Shown here in pieces: positions 23,646-35,740 of a stretch of 64,000 nucleotides of DNA. The notes below the pieces were generated by a model that saw only the letters and a program-made list of their open reading frames with translations, was not told where the DNA came from and searched no databases. Position numbers and translations under genes: made by a program. The stretch is from Siphonodentalium dalli (taxonomy: Eukaryota; Mollusca; Scaphopoda; Gadilida; Siphonodentaliidae). The number at the start of each line of letters is the position of its first letter. Positions within the stretch are counted from its first letter, which is position 1. Location of the stretch: assembly GCA_032622095.1 (NCBI GenBank), contig CP136061.1, positions 57,429,301 to 57,493,300 of the forward strand, read 5' to 3'.

Positions 23646-24165
23646 CTATTATTATACTTCCATGGTGTAACCAAGGAAGTATATTGTTTTTGTACTGGTG
23701 CCGTTTTCCGTTTATTTGGAAATACTCAGAAACTAAGGGCAGTAGGAACGCGAAATCTCTAGCGATTGTAGGCATCCACGGTCTACTAAGTACAATGGTA
23801 TCGGAAACTCGGCCGAATGGATTTTGACGGAGTTATGGCCCTTTTTCGATTATTTTTCATTATTATTATTATTATACTCGACACTTTTACAACTCCCTAA
23901 TATCTGAAAGTATAAGGAGTATGAATCTCAAATTTTGTACGTATGTTGGGGTCAAAGAGTTCTAACCTATCGACGTATAATGAATATTGTCCGCGTTTGC
24001 CCTGTGGAGTTATCTCCCTTTATTTGAAAAAATGTCATTTTATTATCTCGGAAATTATAAGAAGCAGAGCATCGAAAATTAGACCGTATGCACATCTCGA
24101 TATGCACTACTGCCCACGGGCATAAAAACTTGTGTCCGCGCTTTCCCTGAAGAGTTACCGCCCAT
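23646..24165 (+). repeat. 0.5-kb duplicated block, copy 2
   Basis: This is the direct-repeat partner of 22211-22726, offset by 1435-1439 bp. It differs by ATGA inserted in ATAATGAATATTG and by two base changes near CTCTAGCGATTG. The sequence just downstream of both copies (ATTGTACTC then GTATCATTCCA-like) is related but clearly more diverged than the block itself. Confidence 0.9.
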
Positions 24166-26500
24166 AGTTGGCAAACCTCTATTTTATTGTACTCTGTTGT
24201 CCTCCCGTATCATTCCAGATAACTGCATTTGGTTTTTGTAGTCGTATTGACCGTTGTCAGCTTAGTCCGAGGAAGAAAATTTGACAGGGTTGGACATATA
24301 TTTTGACACCAATGACCACTGATGATATATTTCAACAGCCATTCCTGTTCGGCGCACTGCTGAAATTGTTATATTGGCTAATGGGTAATTACTCAAAACA
24401 ATGTCGGCTGTCTGTCTTGTCAATCGGCCGTAATTCTGCAGTTTTATCACGATGCGGCTTAAAATTGACATATTTTGAGTCCAAAAAACGCTCTAAATTC
24501 ATTAGGTTTAGAATAATAGTAGTTCGTTTTGTTTTCACTTTTTTTTAAACGCCCATTTTTTACAAAAAAAATTCTCGACTTTGACACTTGAGAATTAACA
24601 GAACTGTGGTGTCCGTCGTATAATGTTATAACACTTCTCCGCATGGACCACGTTTTCAGAAAGCACAATCCGTCTGACTTTCGCTTGCAGTTCTCAATTG
24701 AATTGAAACTATTTTCTATCCGTTCACGCGCCCGTAAACCATTTTAATATAAGATATATTCAAATTAAATGAATGGGAGTCAGCGTGTCCCGTCCGACAC
24801 CCCAACTTTGCCGCCCCTAAGTCGCTAATTTTGGTATCATAATTTCCGAACGTAACTATCTAAGGTTTGGTATTAAATTCCCACCTGGTATATAGCATAC
24901 GTTTGTTGAATTTAGATCTGACCAATTAAAAACTGTCTCTTTATCATCTGTATGTGGCACGAGTGATAATGTATGACTTTATTGCCCGTTTGTTAAGATC
25001 GTTGATTGCATATTTCGCATTAATTGGACGAGACGTAATGCAAAGTGTTATAACTTAGGAAGAGTCCGACAACGACGTCGTACGTACATCCGCTAATCGG
25101 AAAATATACACAAACATGTCTTAAAGCGCCGACTAATTCACCACCTGCGTGTATTCAAGAATATGAATCACACCAAAATTAAGCGAATTGTATATTGAAT
25201 GTGTAGGTATATGCTGCCATGTATATATCATTCCCAGAATGCTACCATATCTATTAGTGAAATAAAACACCTTAAACTGTTGGGGAAATCGCGATATAGG
25301 CCCGCGAGCAAAGAGAGTTTAATGTCATCATACGCTATTTCGCTGTTGCGAAATGGGTGATCGTTCAACGTACCATAATTACGTTGAACGACATATATAT
25401 GTTTGTGTGTGAATAACGATTGTTAACTTGGTATTATGAACTTATGCATGACTGTGAAGACTTGCAATAACATATTAAATGGTAAAATACGCGCATTCAT
25501 ACCCGTATATTCACAAGAATATCCGTCTAGTTTACAAGCTCGACATGTTATATATGTTTATGGTATACTACCATTTCAACACATCGGCTATTTATCATTT
25601 TGCTGGTGAAAAGGCGTATGTTCACTTTGGTGCTATATATGTGCACAGAAAAGGCACCATTACTCGGGAAAGCAACATACTGAAATGCATATAGATGTAC
25701 GCGAATCAATTACGTTCTCACACAATGCAGTTATCCCAAATCCGCGCTCTTTAAAATAGAATTGCCATGGCTGGCCTACTTCTGATGGTACAGGGTGTTA
25801 CGCACCTGTCCGACTAAGTCACTTTGAACCCAAAATTTATACAATCTCATACGAGCAGTGAAAAGGTTCGCGATAATAGATAATCCGTACAATTGGTATA
25901 AACGTTTGTATCGACATATCGTGCATTCACAGCATTAATTGTTTATCCTCAATGAATATGTTTCTGAATTATATTTAATTCTTGACGCCTGATACACATG
26001 TATAGCGACGTTTTTGTGATCTTTCTAGAACGTTCGCGAACATGATAGAACTTCAAATAAAATACACTCGCCTATGTCACCAGTCACCATGGACAGACTA
26101 CCTCAAGTGTAAAAACTTTATTCAGCTTCAGGCTCAGAAATGGACTGTCGTATATGCATACCACAAGGAGAACATAATTATAACGTGTAACTCTACCTAA
26201 ACTACATTCGAATAAGTCAGGTTCGTCCATCCCGATATATGTAATTTCGGTAAATTTGTGACACTTTTCAATAGCATTATCCGTCTAAATACGTGTATAT
26301 ATGACTATGTATTTGTGTTTAGTGCTTTTATTTGAGATATGTTTGTCGGCCATTTGGTAATTATTTTATAACTCGAGTCTTTATATTAGGATACAGGTTT
26401 ATAAATTAAAACCTTCTTTTTGGTACTTTAAATTATGGCAGTAACTGTGATAAAGGTTTTATCGTATATCCACATACATGTAGTACGGTACGCATCCAGA
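24166..26500. other. No gene; one perfect 12-bp hairpin at 25361-25391
   Basis: TCGTTCAACGTA and TACGTTGAACGA are exact inverted copies around a 7-base loop. The rest is intronic AT-rich DNA with no pattern I can name. Confidence 0.5.
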
Positions 26501-26894
26501 GGGCGTTTTTCTAATTTTCAGATGGAACGGTTTACTCGTGACAACGCTATATATAATAAATATGTATACTTATGTAGTCTATCACTAGCCGGTTTTTAGC
26601 CCCAAATCCAAACGGGCTGATGTAGGAGCGAGTTTAATGCGGTGGTACATAAGCCGGTATACTGTAGGTGTGCCTCTAAAATTTGACCTCTCTAATATAA
26701 ACGCAACCTGCTCAAGGGAGTGTTTGTGTCGGGTGGGTTCAGATTTGGAAAATTCCACCGAAGATCAAATGGGGAAAATTCAAACCCTCTTTTCATGACG
26801 CAAATTCAAACGGACTTAGCAAGAAGCAAGGCAAATGCATGAATATGCTCACCGATATACTATATAGGTATGTCCGCTCTACTGTAAAAGTAAC

Positions 26895-27300
26895 CTATTG
26901 TCACGATTTGACCTGTCCAAAACACTCCCCGGACAAAAGTTTTCCTAGGTATCAAATTTCGTCGAAATCCGATCGTTTTACTCGATTTGACCTTGAACTG
27001 ACCATTTCGAAGGTCAATGCCAGGTCGGGGTCACGACTTGACCCGCCCAAAAGACTCCCCGGACAAAAGTACCCATAGGTATCGAATTTCGTGGAAATCC
27101 GTGTTTTACCCGATTTGACCTTCGATTGTCCTTTTTGAAGACAAATGTCAGGCCGAGGGTCACGATTCGACCCGTCCAAAACACTCCCTGGACAAAAGTA
27201 CCCACATTTATCAGATTTCGTCAAAATCCGTCCAGCAGTTATCCCGGCCATAGCTGACAGACAAACAAACAGACAGACAGAAGTACCAAAATATATATTA
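26895..27300 (+). repeat. Three 118-bp tandem units with CAGACAGACA tail
   Basis: The units share CACGAYTYGACCYGYCCAAA, ACTCCCYGGACAAAAGT and ATCRRATTTCGTSRAAATCC. The last unit ends GTCCAGCAGTTATCCCGGCC followed by GACAGACAAACAAACAGAC and ACCAAAATATATAT. The end resembles that of the repeat at 250-655. The open frames on both strands reflect the tandem units and do not look like protein. Confidence 0.8.
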
Positions 27301-27305
27301 AATTA

Positions 27306-27475
27306 AGAAATGTCAATGCAAGTCCACCATTGGATCGTAAGGCACCAATATGCATTCACATGAAGAGGAACACACATATACGCATAACACTCACATGGGA
27401 TGGGATGGAATACCATGGAAGTATATCTGATTCCATGGAATCTGACCTCTAGTTATCATTATTCTTATTATTATT
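27306..27475 (+). repeat. Dispersed repeat module A, copy 1
   Basis: The sequence from AGAAATGTCAATGCAAGTCC to CCATGGAATCTGACCTCTAG is repeated at 31004-31150. It contains the short inverted pair TACCATGGAAGT / GATTCCATGG and ends in an ATT-rich tract. Confidence 0.85.
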
Positions 27476-30239
27476 ATTTTTCTGAGTAAATTTGGCACGC
27501 TTAATCTCAGGAACCGCTGAATGTAGAATGCTGAAATTTTCAGCGTGTGTACAAATTCTACAGTATATAGTGGTCGAGCCATTGATAATTTTGTCCGTGC
27601 TTTCTTTCTGGAGTTATGGCCCTTAAACCGGCCTCTCACATTTATCGGCAATTGTAGAGTATCACTAGAACGCATTGGGATAGCGGAACGGTACAAATAT
27701 TATGGTGTAGAGCAACTTAAACTTGGTTCATTTTTACAAAATGGACGTTGTCCGATTATTGACCGCGGGGTGCAGGGAGGGGTGTTCAATGTCGTAAAAA
27801 GTAAATTCTCTCCGATTGCGACCAAACTCACAAGTCATAGTCTACAATTAACCCCGATAACGATGGCGTAAAAAAATTGTAAATCGGTCGAAAATTTACC
27901 GAGTTACCGGCCCCTAAATGTTCAAAAATAATAAATATCTCTCCCTAATGGAGGAAAATAGCTAATGGTGGAGCTGGAGCGCGGAAGTGGGTTAACCAGG
28001 CCCGGGAAGGCGGTGCATGGGACCAGGCTGGGGAGGTGAGACCAGGCCGGTGGTTTGACCAGGCAGACCGGTGGCGGATGTAAACGTCAGATATAGCAAA
28101 AAACAAAACAAAACAAAACAAGTCCAGCGCTTTAAAAATGTTTTTGTTTGCATATTCCGAATGTGAAGAGTGATGCGGAGCGATATGTACCGCTTTGTTT
28201 TTTGTTCTAACCTTTACCGATCTACGGCCAGGACAGGAAAATTACCTATTTATAGCGCCAAATCAAACATGCTAATTGATGAGCAAGGTTAATGCAGGAG
28301 CAGGTACGCCGGTATCCTTTAGGTACGACACCAACGTTTTACCGCACTGCTATAAAAGGAACCCAACCAACAGCGAGAGAGCTTCGGAGGGGTTCAGACT
28401 TTTGGCAAATTCGAACGAAAATCAAAGGGGGGGGGGGAATTGTCAAAAAATCAAACATCGAGTTAAAAATGTTTGTGATGGGTGGATGCTGATAGTGTCC
28501 AGGAGCAACGTTGCCGTGTCTGTTCAAATCGCGCTAAAGTCGAAGGTTAACTAGACAGTAAGTGGCGAGACTTTATAACGTAAATAGGTATAGTTAAGTG
28601 CTGTATCACTAAACTATTTCTCCCCGCCAAATCCAAATGGACTAATGAAGGAGCGATCCAATGCAGGTGCAAGTACGCCCATATTCTGTACGTAACTTCC
28701 CAAAGTTTGACCGCTCTAGTAAAACACAAACTGCTCAACGGAGAGCTCGCATGCGGGTGGGTTCAAATTGACAAATTCCACCGAAAACCAAATACTCAAA
28801 GTATGTGATAGTGGGATCCACTCGCAACTAAATAATACGATTTTCTAATTTTTAGAGGGAACGGTCTACTTGTGGCGACACTATATATAGCATAACACGT
28901 AATGCATAAAAACTAACACAACCCACCATACACTTAACCTCTTTGCTCCTAAATGACGTTATGATGTCGTGTGCTGGGCTGTTGACGTTATGGTCGTTTT
29001 CCAGTGGAAAAATATGATGGAAATATTACAAGAACCCTAACACTGACTTAGTTGAAAGGTATATATTATCGTCAAAATTCGTGGAACATCATACACTGTT
29101 TCAAACTTCGATATACAGTCATTCTGATGAACCAATAACTGAGTTCCAGATATGAATATTGGCTTACTCCTAGTGTGTATGTCCGGACCAAACAGCGCAT
29201 GCCGTACAATTTTACGTCCGTAATAGTTACGGACGTCACAGCCGCGAACAGGTTATTATGTAGACGAGTCGATCACATCAGGAACACAGCCTACTATATA
29301 CGCGTAGATCTTACCGTGAACACAGCCTACTACAGAGATACAATTTTTGACATATGTTTCTCATGGTTTGTGTCCACACGCGAAATTATAGAGATTTTTA
29401 TTTTTATAGAATGAATGGTTTATGCTATATAAAGTAAATACGTATATGTAAGAGGCGCATCACTGATCTATATTTAATGCCAAATCCAAATGGGCTTAAT
29501 AAAGGATCGAGGTTAATGCAGGGGCCGGTACGCGGTATTATATAGCTATATACAGGTATATACGGATACAGACGTGGCATGGATAGATTAGGAAAATTCC
29601 GCCAAAGGAGGAAAAATACTCAAAAAATCAAACATTGAAATAAAATCTTTTTGACAAGTGCATTTGGTTAGTAGTATAAATTCGCTACTTAGGTGCGATT
29701 TGTGGACAGACACACCCCTGAAGTAAATAAACCACCCATAATTTTGCCATCATGACTTGTTACGTATGCCATTATAATACACCAAACGTATTGTATATTA
29801 TGACTGGGTACATGTGTCACAATAAACCAATTGCTTAGTGTGCCATCACGATACTGTACGTGATCATTATGGAACAATAGAAAATATTCGCGTTTGTCAC
29901 ATTCAGGTGTTCAAAATTAGGAATGCATCTTACTCAAACCCAACATAGTGAAAATAACAAACGGCGGTCTTTCCTTTACCATTACAACCGATAGTTTCAT
30001 GATACGACCAAGAGACTATATATATGTCCTCTGCATTTTCCAATTTTAAACCGTTAGGCTGCTAGCCTTTATTTCGGCTATACAGCTAAACCTCCTGGTG
30101 ACATTTCTGCTTTTTTAATAAATACAGAAAACGAAATGCTATAGTATAAACTGAAGGAAACATAAAAAACTGAAAGTGAGAATGTATTTCTTCTCAACTG
30201 CTTGCTGTCTACTATGATAAACCAAAGCGATTGTTCACA

Positions 30240-30375
30240 TACGGATACGTAGTCAGTGAATGAGAGAGAGTGCGACCGACAGACAGAGAGAGGGGAGAGA
30301 GAGGGAGAAAGGGGGAAGACGGGACAGAATGGGATAAAGCGAAAAAGCGAGAAGAATGAGAACGGGAAAAACGTG
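30240..30375. repeat. Purine-rich (GA) tract
   Basis: About 110 bp are almost entirely A and G, from GAGAGAGAGTGCGACC through GGGAGAAAGGGGG to GAACGGGAAAAACG. The two Ser/Phe-rich minus-strand open frames here are products of this tract. Confidence 0.85.
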
Positions 30376-30415
30376 ATATATTGAAGTATCCAAATTTCCC
30401 ACATGGAATTTGATG

Positions 30416-30600
30416 CCTAGTAATTATTATTATTATAAATATGAGACTGTTGGAGAGATCGTCGTGGCGATGAGTAACACAAATGTATAGGAACCTCGGC
30501 GAAATCAATGTACCATTAATGTTTGCGCCTTCCTTTCTTAATCCCCATTCCTGACCCGAATGGTGGCATTTCGGAAAATGTAAACTACACCATTAGGTTA
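30416..30600 (+). repeat. Dispersed repeat module B, copy 1
   Basis: The module begins at an (ATT)n tract, then ATGAGACTGTTGGAGAGATC and continues to AACTACACCATTAGGTT. The same sequence follows module A at 31160-31330 with about 95% identity. Confidence 0.85.
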
Positions 30601-31003
30601 ACTATATTACAAAGACGTTAATGACTATAGTGTGTAGATGACGCTCTGAATTAATTAATAAGCGGACTTTCCTCTTCCATTAAAACTAACAATTCTGAAT
30701 CCGAAACTGAAAATACTATCCACTAAATGCGATATAACGGAGTTATTTTACATTAATATGATTTGCACCCTTTTGATATATATACATGCCGATTACTCTA
30801 TAATCAGACACGCCAAATTTCGTGACCGTTGAACAGGATTTGGGCGTCCATGGGAGCGGTTATAATTAGCCCTAAAATGTATCCCTACTGAATACAAATG
30901 AACTGATTGGCTTGATGAATGGTGACTCAGTTGGTCAGGACAATGATGCATTAGGCAGTCATTAATCACCATGACATAAACCTTTGGAGTATATTTCTTA
31001 TTT

Positions 31004-31340
31004 AGAAATGTCAATGCAAGTCCACCATCGGATCATAAAGCACCAATATGCATTCGCATGAAGAGGAACACACATATACGCATAACACTCACATGGGATG
31101 TGATGGGAAACCATGGAAGTATATCTGATTCCATGGAATCTGACCTCTAGTTATTATTGTTATTATAAATATGAGACTGTTGGAGAGATCGTCGTGGCGA
31201 TGATATACACAAATGTGTAGGAACCTCGGTGAAATCAATGTACCATTAATGTTTGCGCCTTCCTTTCTTAATCCCCATTCCTGACCCGAATGGTGGCATT
31301 TCGGAAAATGTAAACTACACCATTAGGTTTACTTATATAA
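31004..31340 (+). repeat. Composite repeat: module A joined to module B
   Basis: The first 150 bp match 27306-27455 and the last 180 bp match 30425-30600. The join lies in TTATTATTGTTATTATAA, an ATT microsatellite also present at the edge of both separate modules. The full-length composite is either the ancestral element or a recombinant formed at the microsatellite. Confidence 0.85.
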
Positions 31341-31349
31341 TGAAGATGT

Positions 31350-31960
31350 CAATATGAGTTTGGAAGAAATTCGCGATAAAGATGTTTTATCTGTTTTTTA
31401 TCTATCCATACCAATCCCTGACTCCGGCACCACCACTGTGGCATCTTTGAATCATACCATAGACACAATTGGAACGAATAGCATATACGTTTGGGGAAAA
31501 CCGATGATAAAAATGTATATCATTATTGGTGTGCCCCATCCCATTGCTGACACGGTTGGCGCCACCTAGGTATAGTACAAGTCACACAATTATACTCCAT
31601 ATATGTCATATAGATGGCTATATGTAAGTATGGTAGAAATCGACAGCAAAGTGTTTTTGTTAATTTTGGCACCCTCCATCCCAACTTTCATCCTTGATTC
31701 TGGCGGCATCAGCCCTGGGTAACTTCATATCAGCCTTCGACATTCGGTCTCAGGGTGATATGAAGTTTCCTCGGGCTGATATGTCGGCCGACTAAACAAG
31801 TAACCAAGGTATAACCTCTAAATGTCATGGAGATGACTATATATACGTTTGGTGGAAATAGGCGACAAAACAAAATCAAATTTGGCGACCTTCCCAATTT
31901 TCATCTCTGACTCCGACAACGTCACTTCAGAAATGTTTAATCAACACCATTATCTTCCTC
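31350..31960 (+). repeat. Degenerate tandem repeat with an internal hairpin
   Basis: Units share a TATATACGTTTGGTGGAAAT-like start (about 31480, 31628, 31845) and a CCCAATTTTCATCYYTGACTCC phrase in variable copies. In one unit CAGCCCTGGGTAACTTCATATC (31710-31731) pairs with an inverted copy at 31757-31778. Confidence 0.5.
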
Positions 31961-32014
31961 GTTATCCCTCGGACCCATTTGATGAAGCCATCCAGATTTG
32001 TCATCGTTATATTA

Positions 32015-32015
<1 letters not shown>

Positions 32016-32061
<46 letters not shown>

Positions 32062-32161
32062 CTAAAGGTCACCCCCCCCCCCCCCCCATTTTCGATTTTC
32101 TAGACTTTTCATGAAAATTGCCATAGTCTATACCCCCCTACACACACACACACACACACAA
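32016..32161. repeat. (AT)n, poly(C) and (CA)n microsatellites
   Basis: Three simple tracts lie within 150 bp: (AT)n about 32016-32059, a C run about 32071-32088, and (CA)n about 32141-32160. Confidence 0.95.
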
Positions 32162-33026
32162 GCCACACATGCAATATAACTGACCGGGAACCTTCGTCAT
32201 ATTTTGTTTCACATCGAAGTGAGTTATCATCGCTGTTTTCACCTATATAAATAACTCAACCAAAAACAATAACGAATAAACTATGTATCAACTTGCTCAC
32301 TATGAATCAATCCCATATAAATATGACTGTTGAGAAGTTATAAGTGTTCAAGTGACTTCGGTCACAATTTTGGAGGTTGTCAAATTTGAACCTTAAAATC
32401 TCCTCAAACCAATATGTTAGATATATACAGTTTGTGTAGTATCCGAGATGAGTTTTTGTGATAGCTCATTTGCTATCTGTTGTCTGAGATTAGCAAAATA
32501 AAATTCGTATTGTGACCGAACTATTGATTTTGAGTTTAAAGGGACATGTCGGAATGAAATGGGAATTATATTTTATTTTAATAGTGACTCATATATTTAG
32601 TTGGGTGAACCAATAAGCCAAGCAAATTGTCTCAGTGTTTGTACATTTTATTCCGTTGTGAAAAAAATGATAGTTCTAAAATTTCACAAGGAATAACTAT
32701 ATATAAAATATATGACATTTATATAAAATGTCCTTGGTGTGGGTGTTGTTTATGTTACATGATAGTTGCTAGAATTACTGGCTGACAAACTATAGGTAAC
32801 TCCACGGGTATATGCCCAATACAGGGTCCGTGATTCGGGTAGTCGATATATAATGACTCGATACCCACAGGTTATATTTAATTTGGCGTTCCAGGTTAAT
32901 GTATAGTGATTTGATAGCTTGCTGTAAGTTCATATCTTTGGAAAATATAGAAACAAAACGAAAATTAAATTGGCATCCGAGATATTTTGCCGCCATTTTC
33001 GCGCAAATTATGGCTAAATTACTCAC

Positions 33027-33210
33027 TTTGTCATCGCAGTCGTTGGTATTACTAACAATGCAGATTTTGATGTCACATTGCAGACGTATCACGGTAGTTG
33101 GAGGCAGTTGGTTCGTTTGCTTGTATACTTTGATACTTATTTCGATATTATCGTTGTCTATCCTAACGAGTTTATTCCAGATGCTCAGTCCACTTCCAAC
33201 GACAGGGCAC
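33027..33210 (-). CDS. ZP-C subdomain exon, core
   Basis: This 184-bp exon encodes residues 242-302. It opens CPVVGSGLSIWNKLVRIDND (C6) and carries the diagnostic ZP-C stretch LQCDIKICIVSNTNDC. C286, C291 and C299 fit the C7/Ca/Cb cysteines of ZP modules with six cysteines in the C-terminal half. The preceding strand ISIKVYKQTNQLPPTTVIR matches the conserved variable-strand-to-C7 region. The acceptor is TTATATTCAG and the donor GTGAGT. This is the clearest ZP signature in the window. The 12.1-kb intron that follows is the largest in the visible gene. Confidence 0.94.
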
Positions 33211-34314
33211 CTGAATATAAAATATTATAAAAACGGATCGATTAACTTGCGTTAACCATGAAGGTCTGGCTGAACCGACGATCGAGTTATAATAATACGA
33301 TGTTTCTAAAATAGACCGCTCGGTCTTTCACAGCCAGCATGCATCTGGCATAATGGAAGCCACTCTAAATTGTTTCATAATTATTGCCCAACCGACACTT
33401 TGAAAAGAAATATTTCTGATTGCTTTTGAAACTATAAAGAAAGACACGGAATAATTATTTACTGAGAATATTCAATATAAACATTACAAATCTTCAAACA
33501 ATCAAAATGTCAGTATTCAAGAAATTTAGAGTTCCCTCTCTTGCAACAGTGAGCACTGTGTCGAGATGATCAATCGATCAATTTTAGCCCATATATCGAT
33601 TGATGGGTCACCCTGACCTGTTAACGTAACCCAGCAGTGTTTTCAGGAATTTGTATTTGCCATGTGACCAAAATTACAAATTACTAACACAATGTCAGGT
33701 CAGAGAATAGAAACGATATTGTATATAAGCATCTGCCATTTAAACACAAAATATGTAACTCCTGTTTCCTATATCGGTTAACAAATTTACACAAGAATGT
33801 AGCTGACTATAGTTGTGCATTATGTATCAACTATCAGCCTATACTTCTGTGGTGCCCGAACACATGCATCTCTTGATTCGGACAATGCCACCAAGACATA
33901 TGTATTCCGTTATATAAATACAACACGGCATGACATAAAACGTCGAAAAGAACAAAAATAAGTGGGAATTTTGTTACATTAATAGCGCTCTCGAGAAACT
34001 ACATATATAGTATAGATAGAGTGAATATATAGTGAGGAACATTTTCCCGAAGTGGTGTCTTTTGAATAGCATGCAGGACTTTTGACCGAGGCCGCAGACA
34101 TTAGTTTGTTTGACCTAAATGTACAATTTTTCGAATAAGGAATGGAAGTGACCTCAGTGATTCCACAGGCGATTGCTCGTGCTAGGAAGTTGCTGTTAGT
34201 TTTATATTTTAATTTCGATTTTATTTTGTTTTCTGACGTTGACACAGCATTATACCATAACCGAATGAGTAAAGTAACATTCAAGTAATATGCCTAGACG
34301 CATAATTTAATTAT
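33211..34314. other. No recognisable feature
   Basis: Intron sequence between the ZP-C core exon and the gypsy remnant. Nothing stands out. Confidence 0.5.
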
Positions 34315-34816
34315 TGTTACCCGGAAAATATCCGGACGCCGGCGTGTCTAACTTTTGTGTCAACCAAGATGTCTGCGCCCGTCTCTCACGAAATTGTTCA
34401 CGTGTTCCATTGCTCCATTATAAATCTTTAAATTATCTCCAATACATCACGCTGGCGACAAGGATTAAATTTTTCGAAATGGCAAACATGATACCAGATT
34501 CCCCAGGGTTTGATCCGAATCATGATGCATGTAGGTGCTGTTGGTATATTATTGGATTGAGAAGAATCAGGATGGCGCGAGATAATAAAAAAACAGATTA
34601 TCCATCGATTATCTCAAACACCGATAACAAAAGCAGTGAATCTTCACAAGATGTCAACTATGTGTAAAAAAAAATCTGAAAAAATTCAAACCAAATCCCA
34701 TAAATAAACGCCAACCGACATTGAAGTATCAACTTTACAACAATATCAACGGTGTGGTTTAAAATTATGCGGTGACAAATTTTTGTCGAAACCCATGTCC
34801 TACATATGGTAAATAG

Positions 34817-34858
34817 TGTAGGGCATGTTCGTGTTTCAATCATTTTCAGAAAAATTGT
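34817..34858 (+). pseudogene. Gag zinc knuckle of the gypsy remnant
   Basis: C-R-A-C-S-C-F-N-H-F-Q-K-N-C has all four zinc ligands in the retroviral-type CCHC spacing. A TAG stop lies immediately before the first cysteine, so this copy is dead. Confidence 0.8.
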
Positions 34859-35099
34859 TTGTCAAAGGACAGACCAAATGACCGCACGATACCATGGTGA
34901 AAATAAATTGGGACATCAACGGACACTGTGATCGCATTCATAGAAAGTTAGGACGCAGTAGCGGCTGTCAGCAAATGGTAAAATGTTAATATGGATTATC
35001 AGCAATCCGAGGAAAGTGCTGCAGAATACTATATGTCTGTATATAGCATTGAACTAAAATATGTTTTCGCTATGAACACCACACAAACCAACCGATAAA

Positions 35100-35290
35100 C
35101 ATTATTGTTCGACATCGAAATAAATGGAACTGTGCCCAGGCTGGTAGCTGACTCAGTGCTGGTATAAATGCGATCGATGGACGCGACTTTAAGAAAATGT
35201 CTCCACGACCAACTCTTGAGAAATCAGACACTAAGATATTCACGTATGGATCAACCCATGATTACGCTAAGTACGCCATTTAAGCATAAA
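35100..35290 (+). pseudogene. Gypsy aspartic protease fragment
   Basis: DIEINGTVPRLVADS is followed, after a frame change, by NAIDGRDFKKMSPRPTLEKS. The catalytic D-S/T-G triad appears as D-S-V, so the active-site glycine is lost as well as the frame. Confidence 0.75.
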
Positions 35291-35740
35291 CTGTCCGAAA
35301 TGCGGTGACAAAGAACTCTCAGACTTTTTCATTTTGTCTTTGGGAAGTGTGGTTAACTCCCATCGTGTGACTCAGCAATCAAGCTCGGGCTGATAATATT
35401 TGAACAAAATAATAACTCTGTATCAACTGACATTAACATCAGCTCGCTCACACAGTAGGGTATGGACATTTATTCATTGGAGTTGGGTAATTAAAGTACT
35501 ATAGTATGCCAATTCAAATGTTTTACCTTTACAAAAATAACCTACATTTGAGTTATAAATGTGATATTTAAAGCCTTTGTTCCTTTGATACTTGAAAGGG
35601 GAGGTTCAATTCGTGTGTTTAGATTGGTCGAAAATAGTACTAATTGTACTGAAAAGCTCACATCATTTGAACTAAATGTTTTAGAATATAGATGCAGTTA
35701 GCAGGGCTGGTGGGCACTATCAATATGCGACGTTCGGCTG

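Larger units (their letters stand above)
26500..29650 (+). repeat. Cluster of four diverged copies of a 200-350 bp repeat
   Basis: Copies start with GCCAAATCCAAAYGGGCT-like sequence at about 26602, 28256, 28626 and 29479. Each is followed by TTAATGCAGG, a GGTACGCCGGTAT-like word and then a CAAATTCCACCGAAAAYCAAA phrase. A second shared phrase (GAACGGTYTACTYGTG) precedes some copies. The spacing is irregular because other repeats are inserted between copies. Confidence 0.7.
34315..35395 (+). mobile_element. Ty3/gypsy LTR retrotransposon, 5' remnant
   Basis: A short candidate LTR runs from TGTTACCCGG (34315) to ATACATCA (34449). It is followed at 34453 by TGGCGACAAGGATTAAA, the kind of primer-binding region found next to gypsy LTRs. 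A gag-like start MANMIPDSPGFDPNHD opens at 34479. Further on, CRACSCFNHFQKNC at 34817-34858 is a perfect C-x2-C-x4-H-x4-C zinc knuckle, preceded in frame by CPTYGK and a stop. Next come SEESAAEYY and, from 35111, DIEINGTVPRLVADS, matching the aspartic protease flap and active-site strand. NAIDGRDFKK and PTLEKSDTKIFTYGS follow in another frame. Reverse transcriptase, integrase and the 3' LTR are missing. It lies antisense in a ZP intron. Confidence 0.8.

Noticed and set aside
26952-27251. Cys/Gly/Asp-containing repeated frame (CPGSVLDGSNRDP-like)
   Set aside because: It looks like a repeat protein but exactly follows the 118-bp DNA repeat, and the opposite strand is equally open.
30078-30508. 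Two Ser/Phe-rich frames on the minus strand
   Set aside because: Produced by the purine-rich tract; low complexity.
32790-33092. 100-residue open frame at the ZP-C exon taken as a whole
   Set aside because: Only the part from 33027 upward is exon. The frame runs past the GTGAGT donor into the intron, and its start is an internal GTG.
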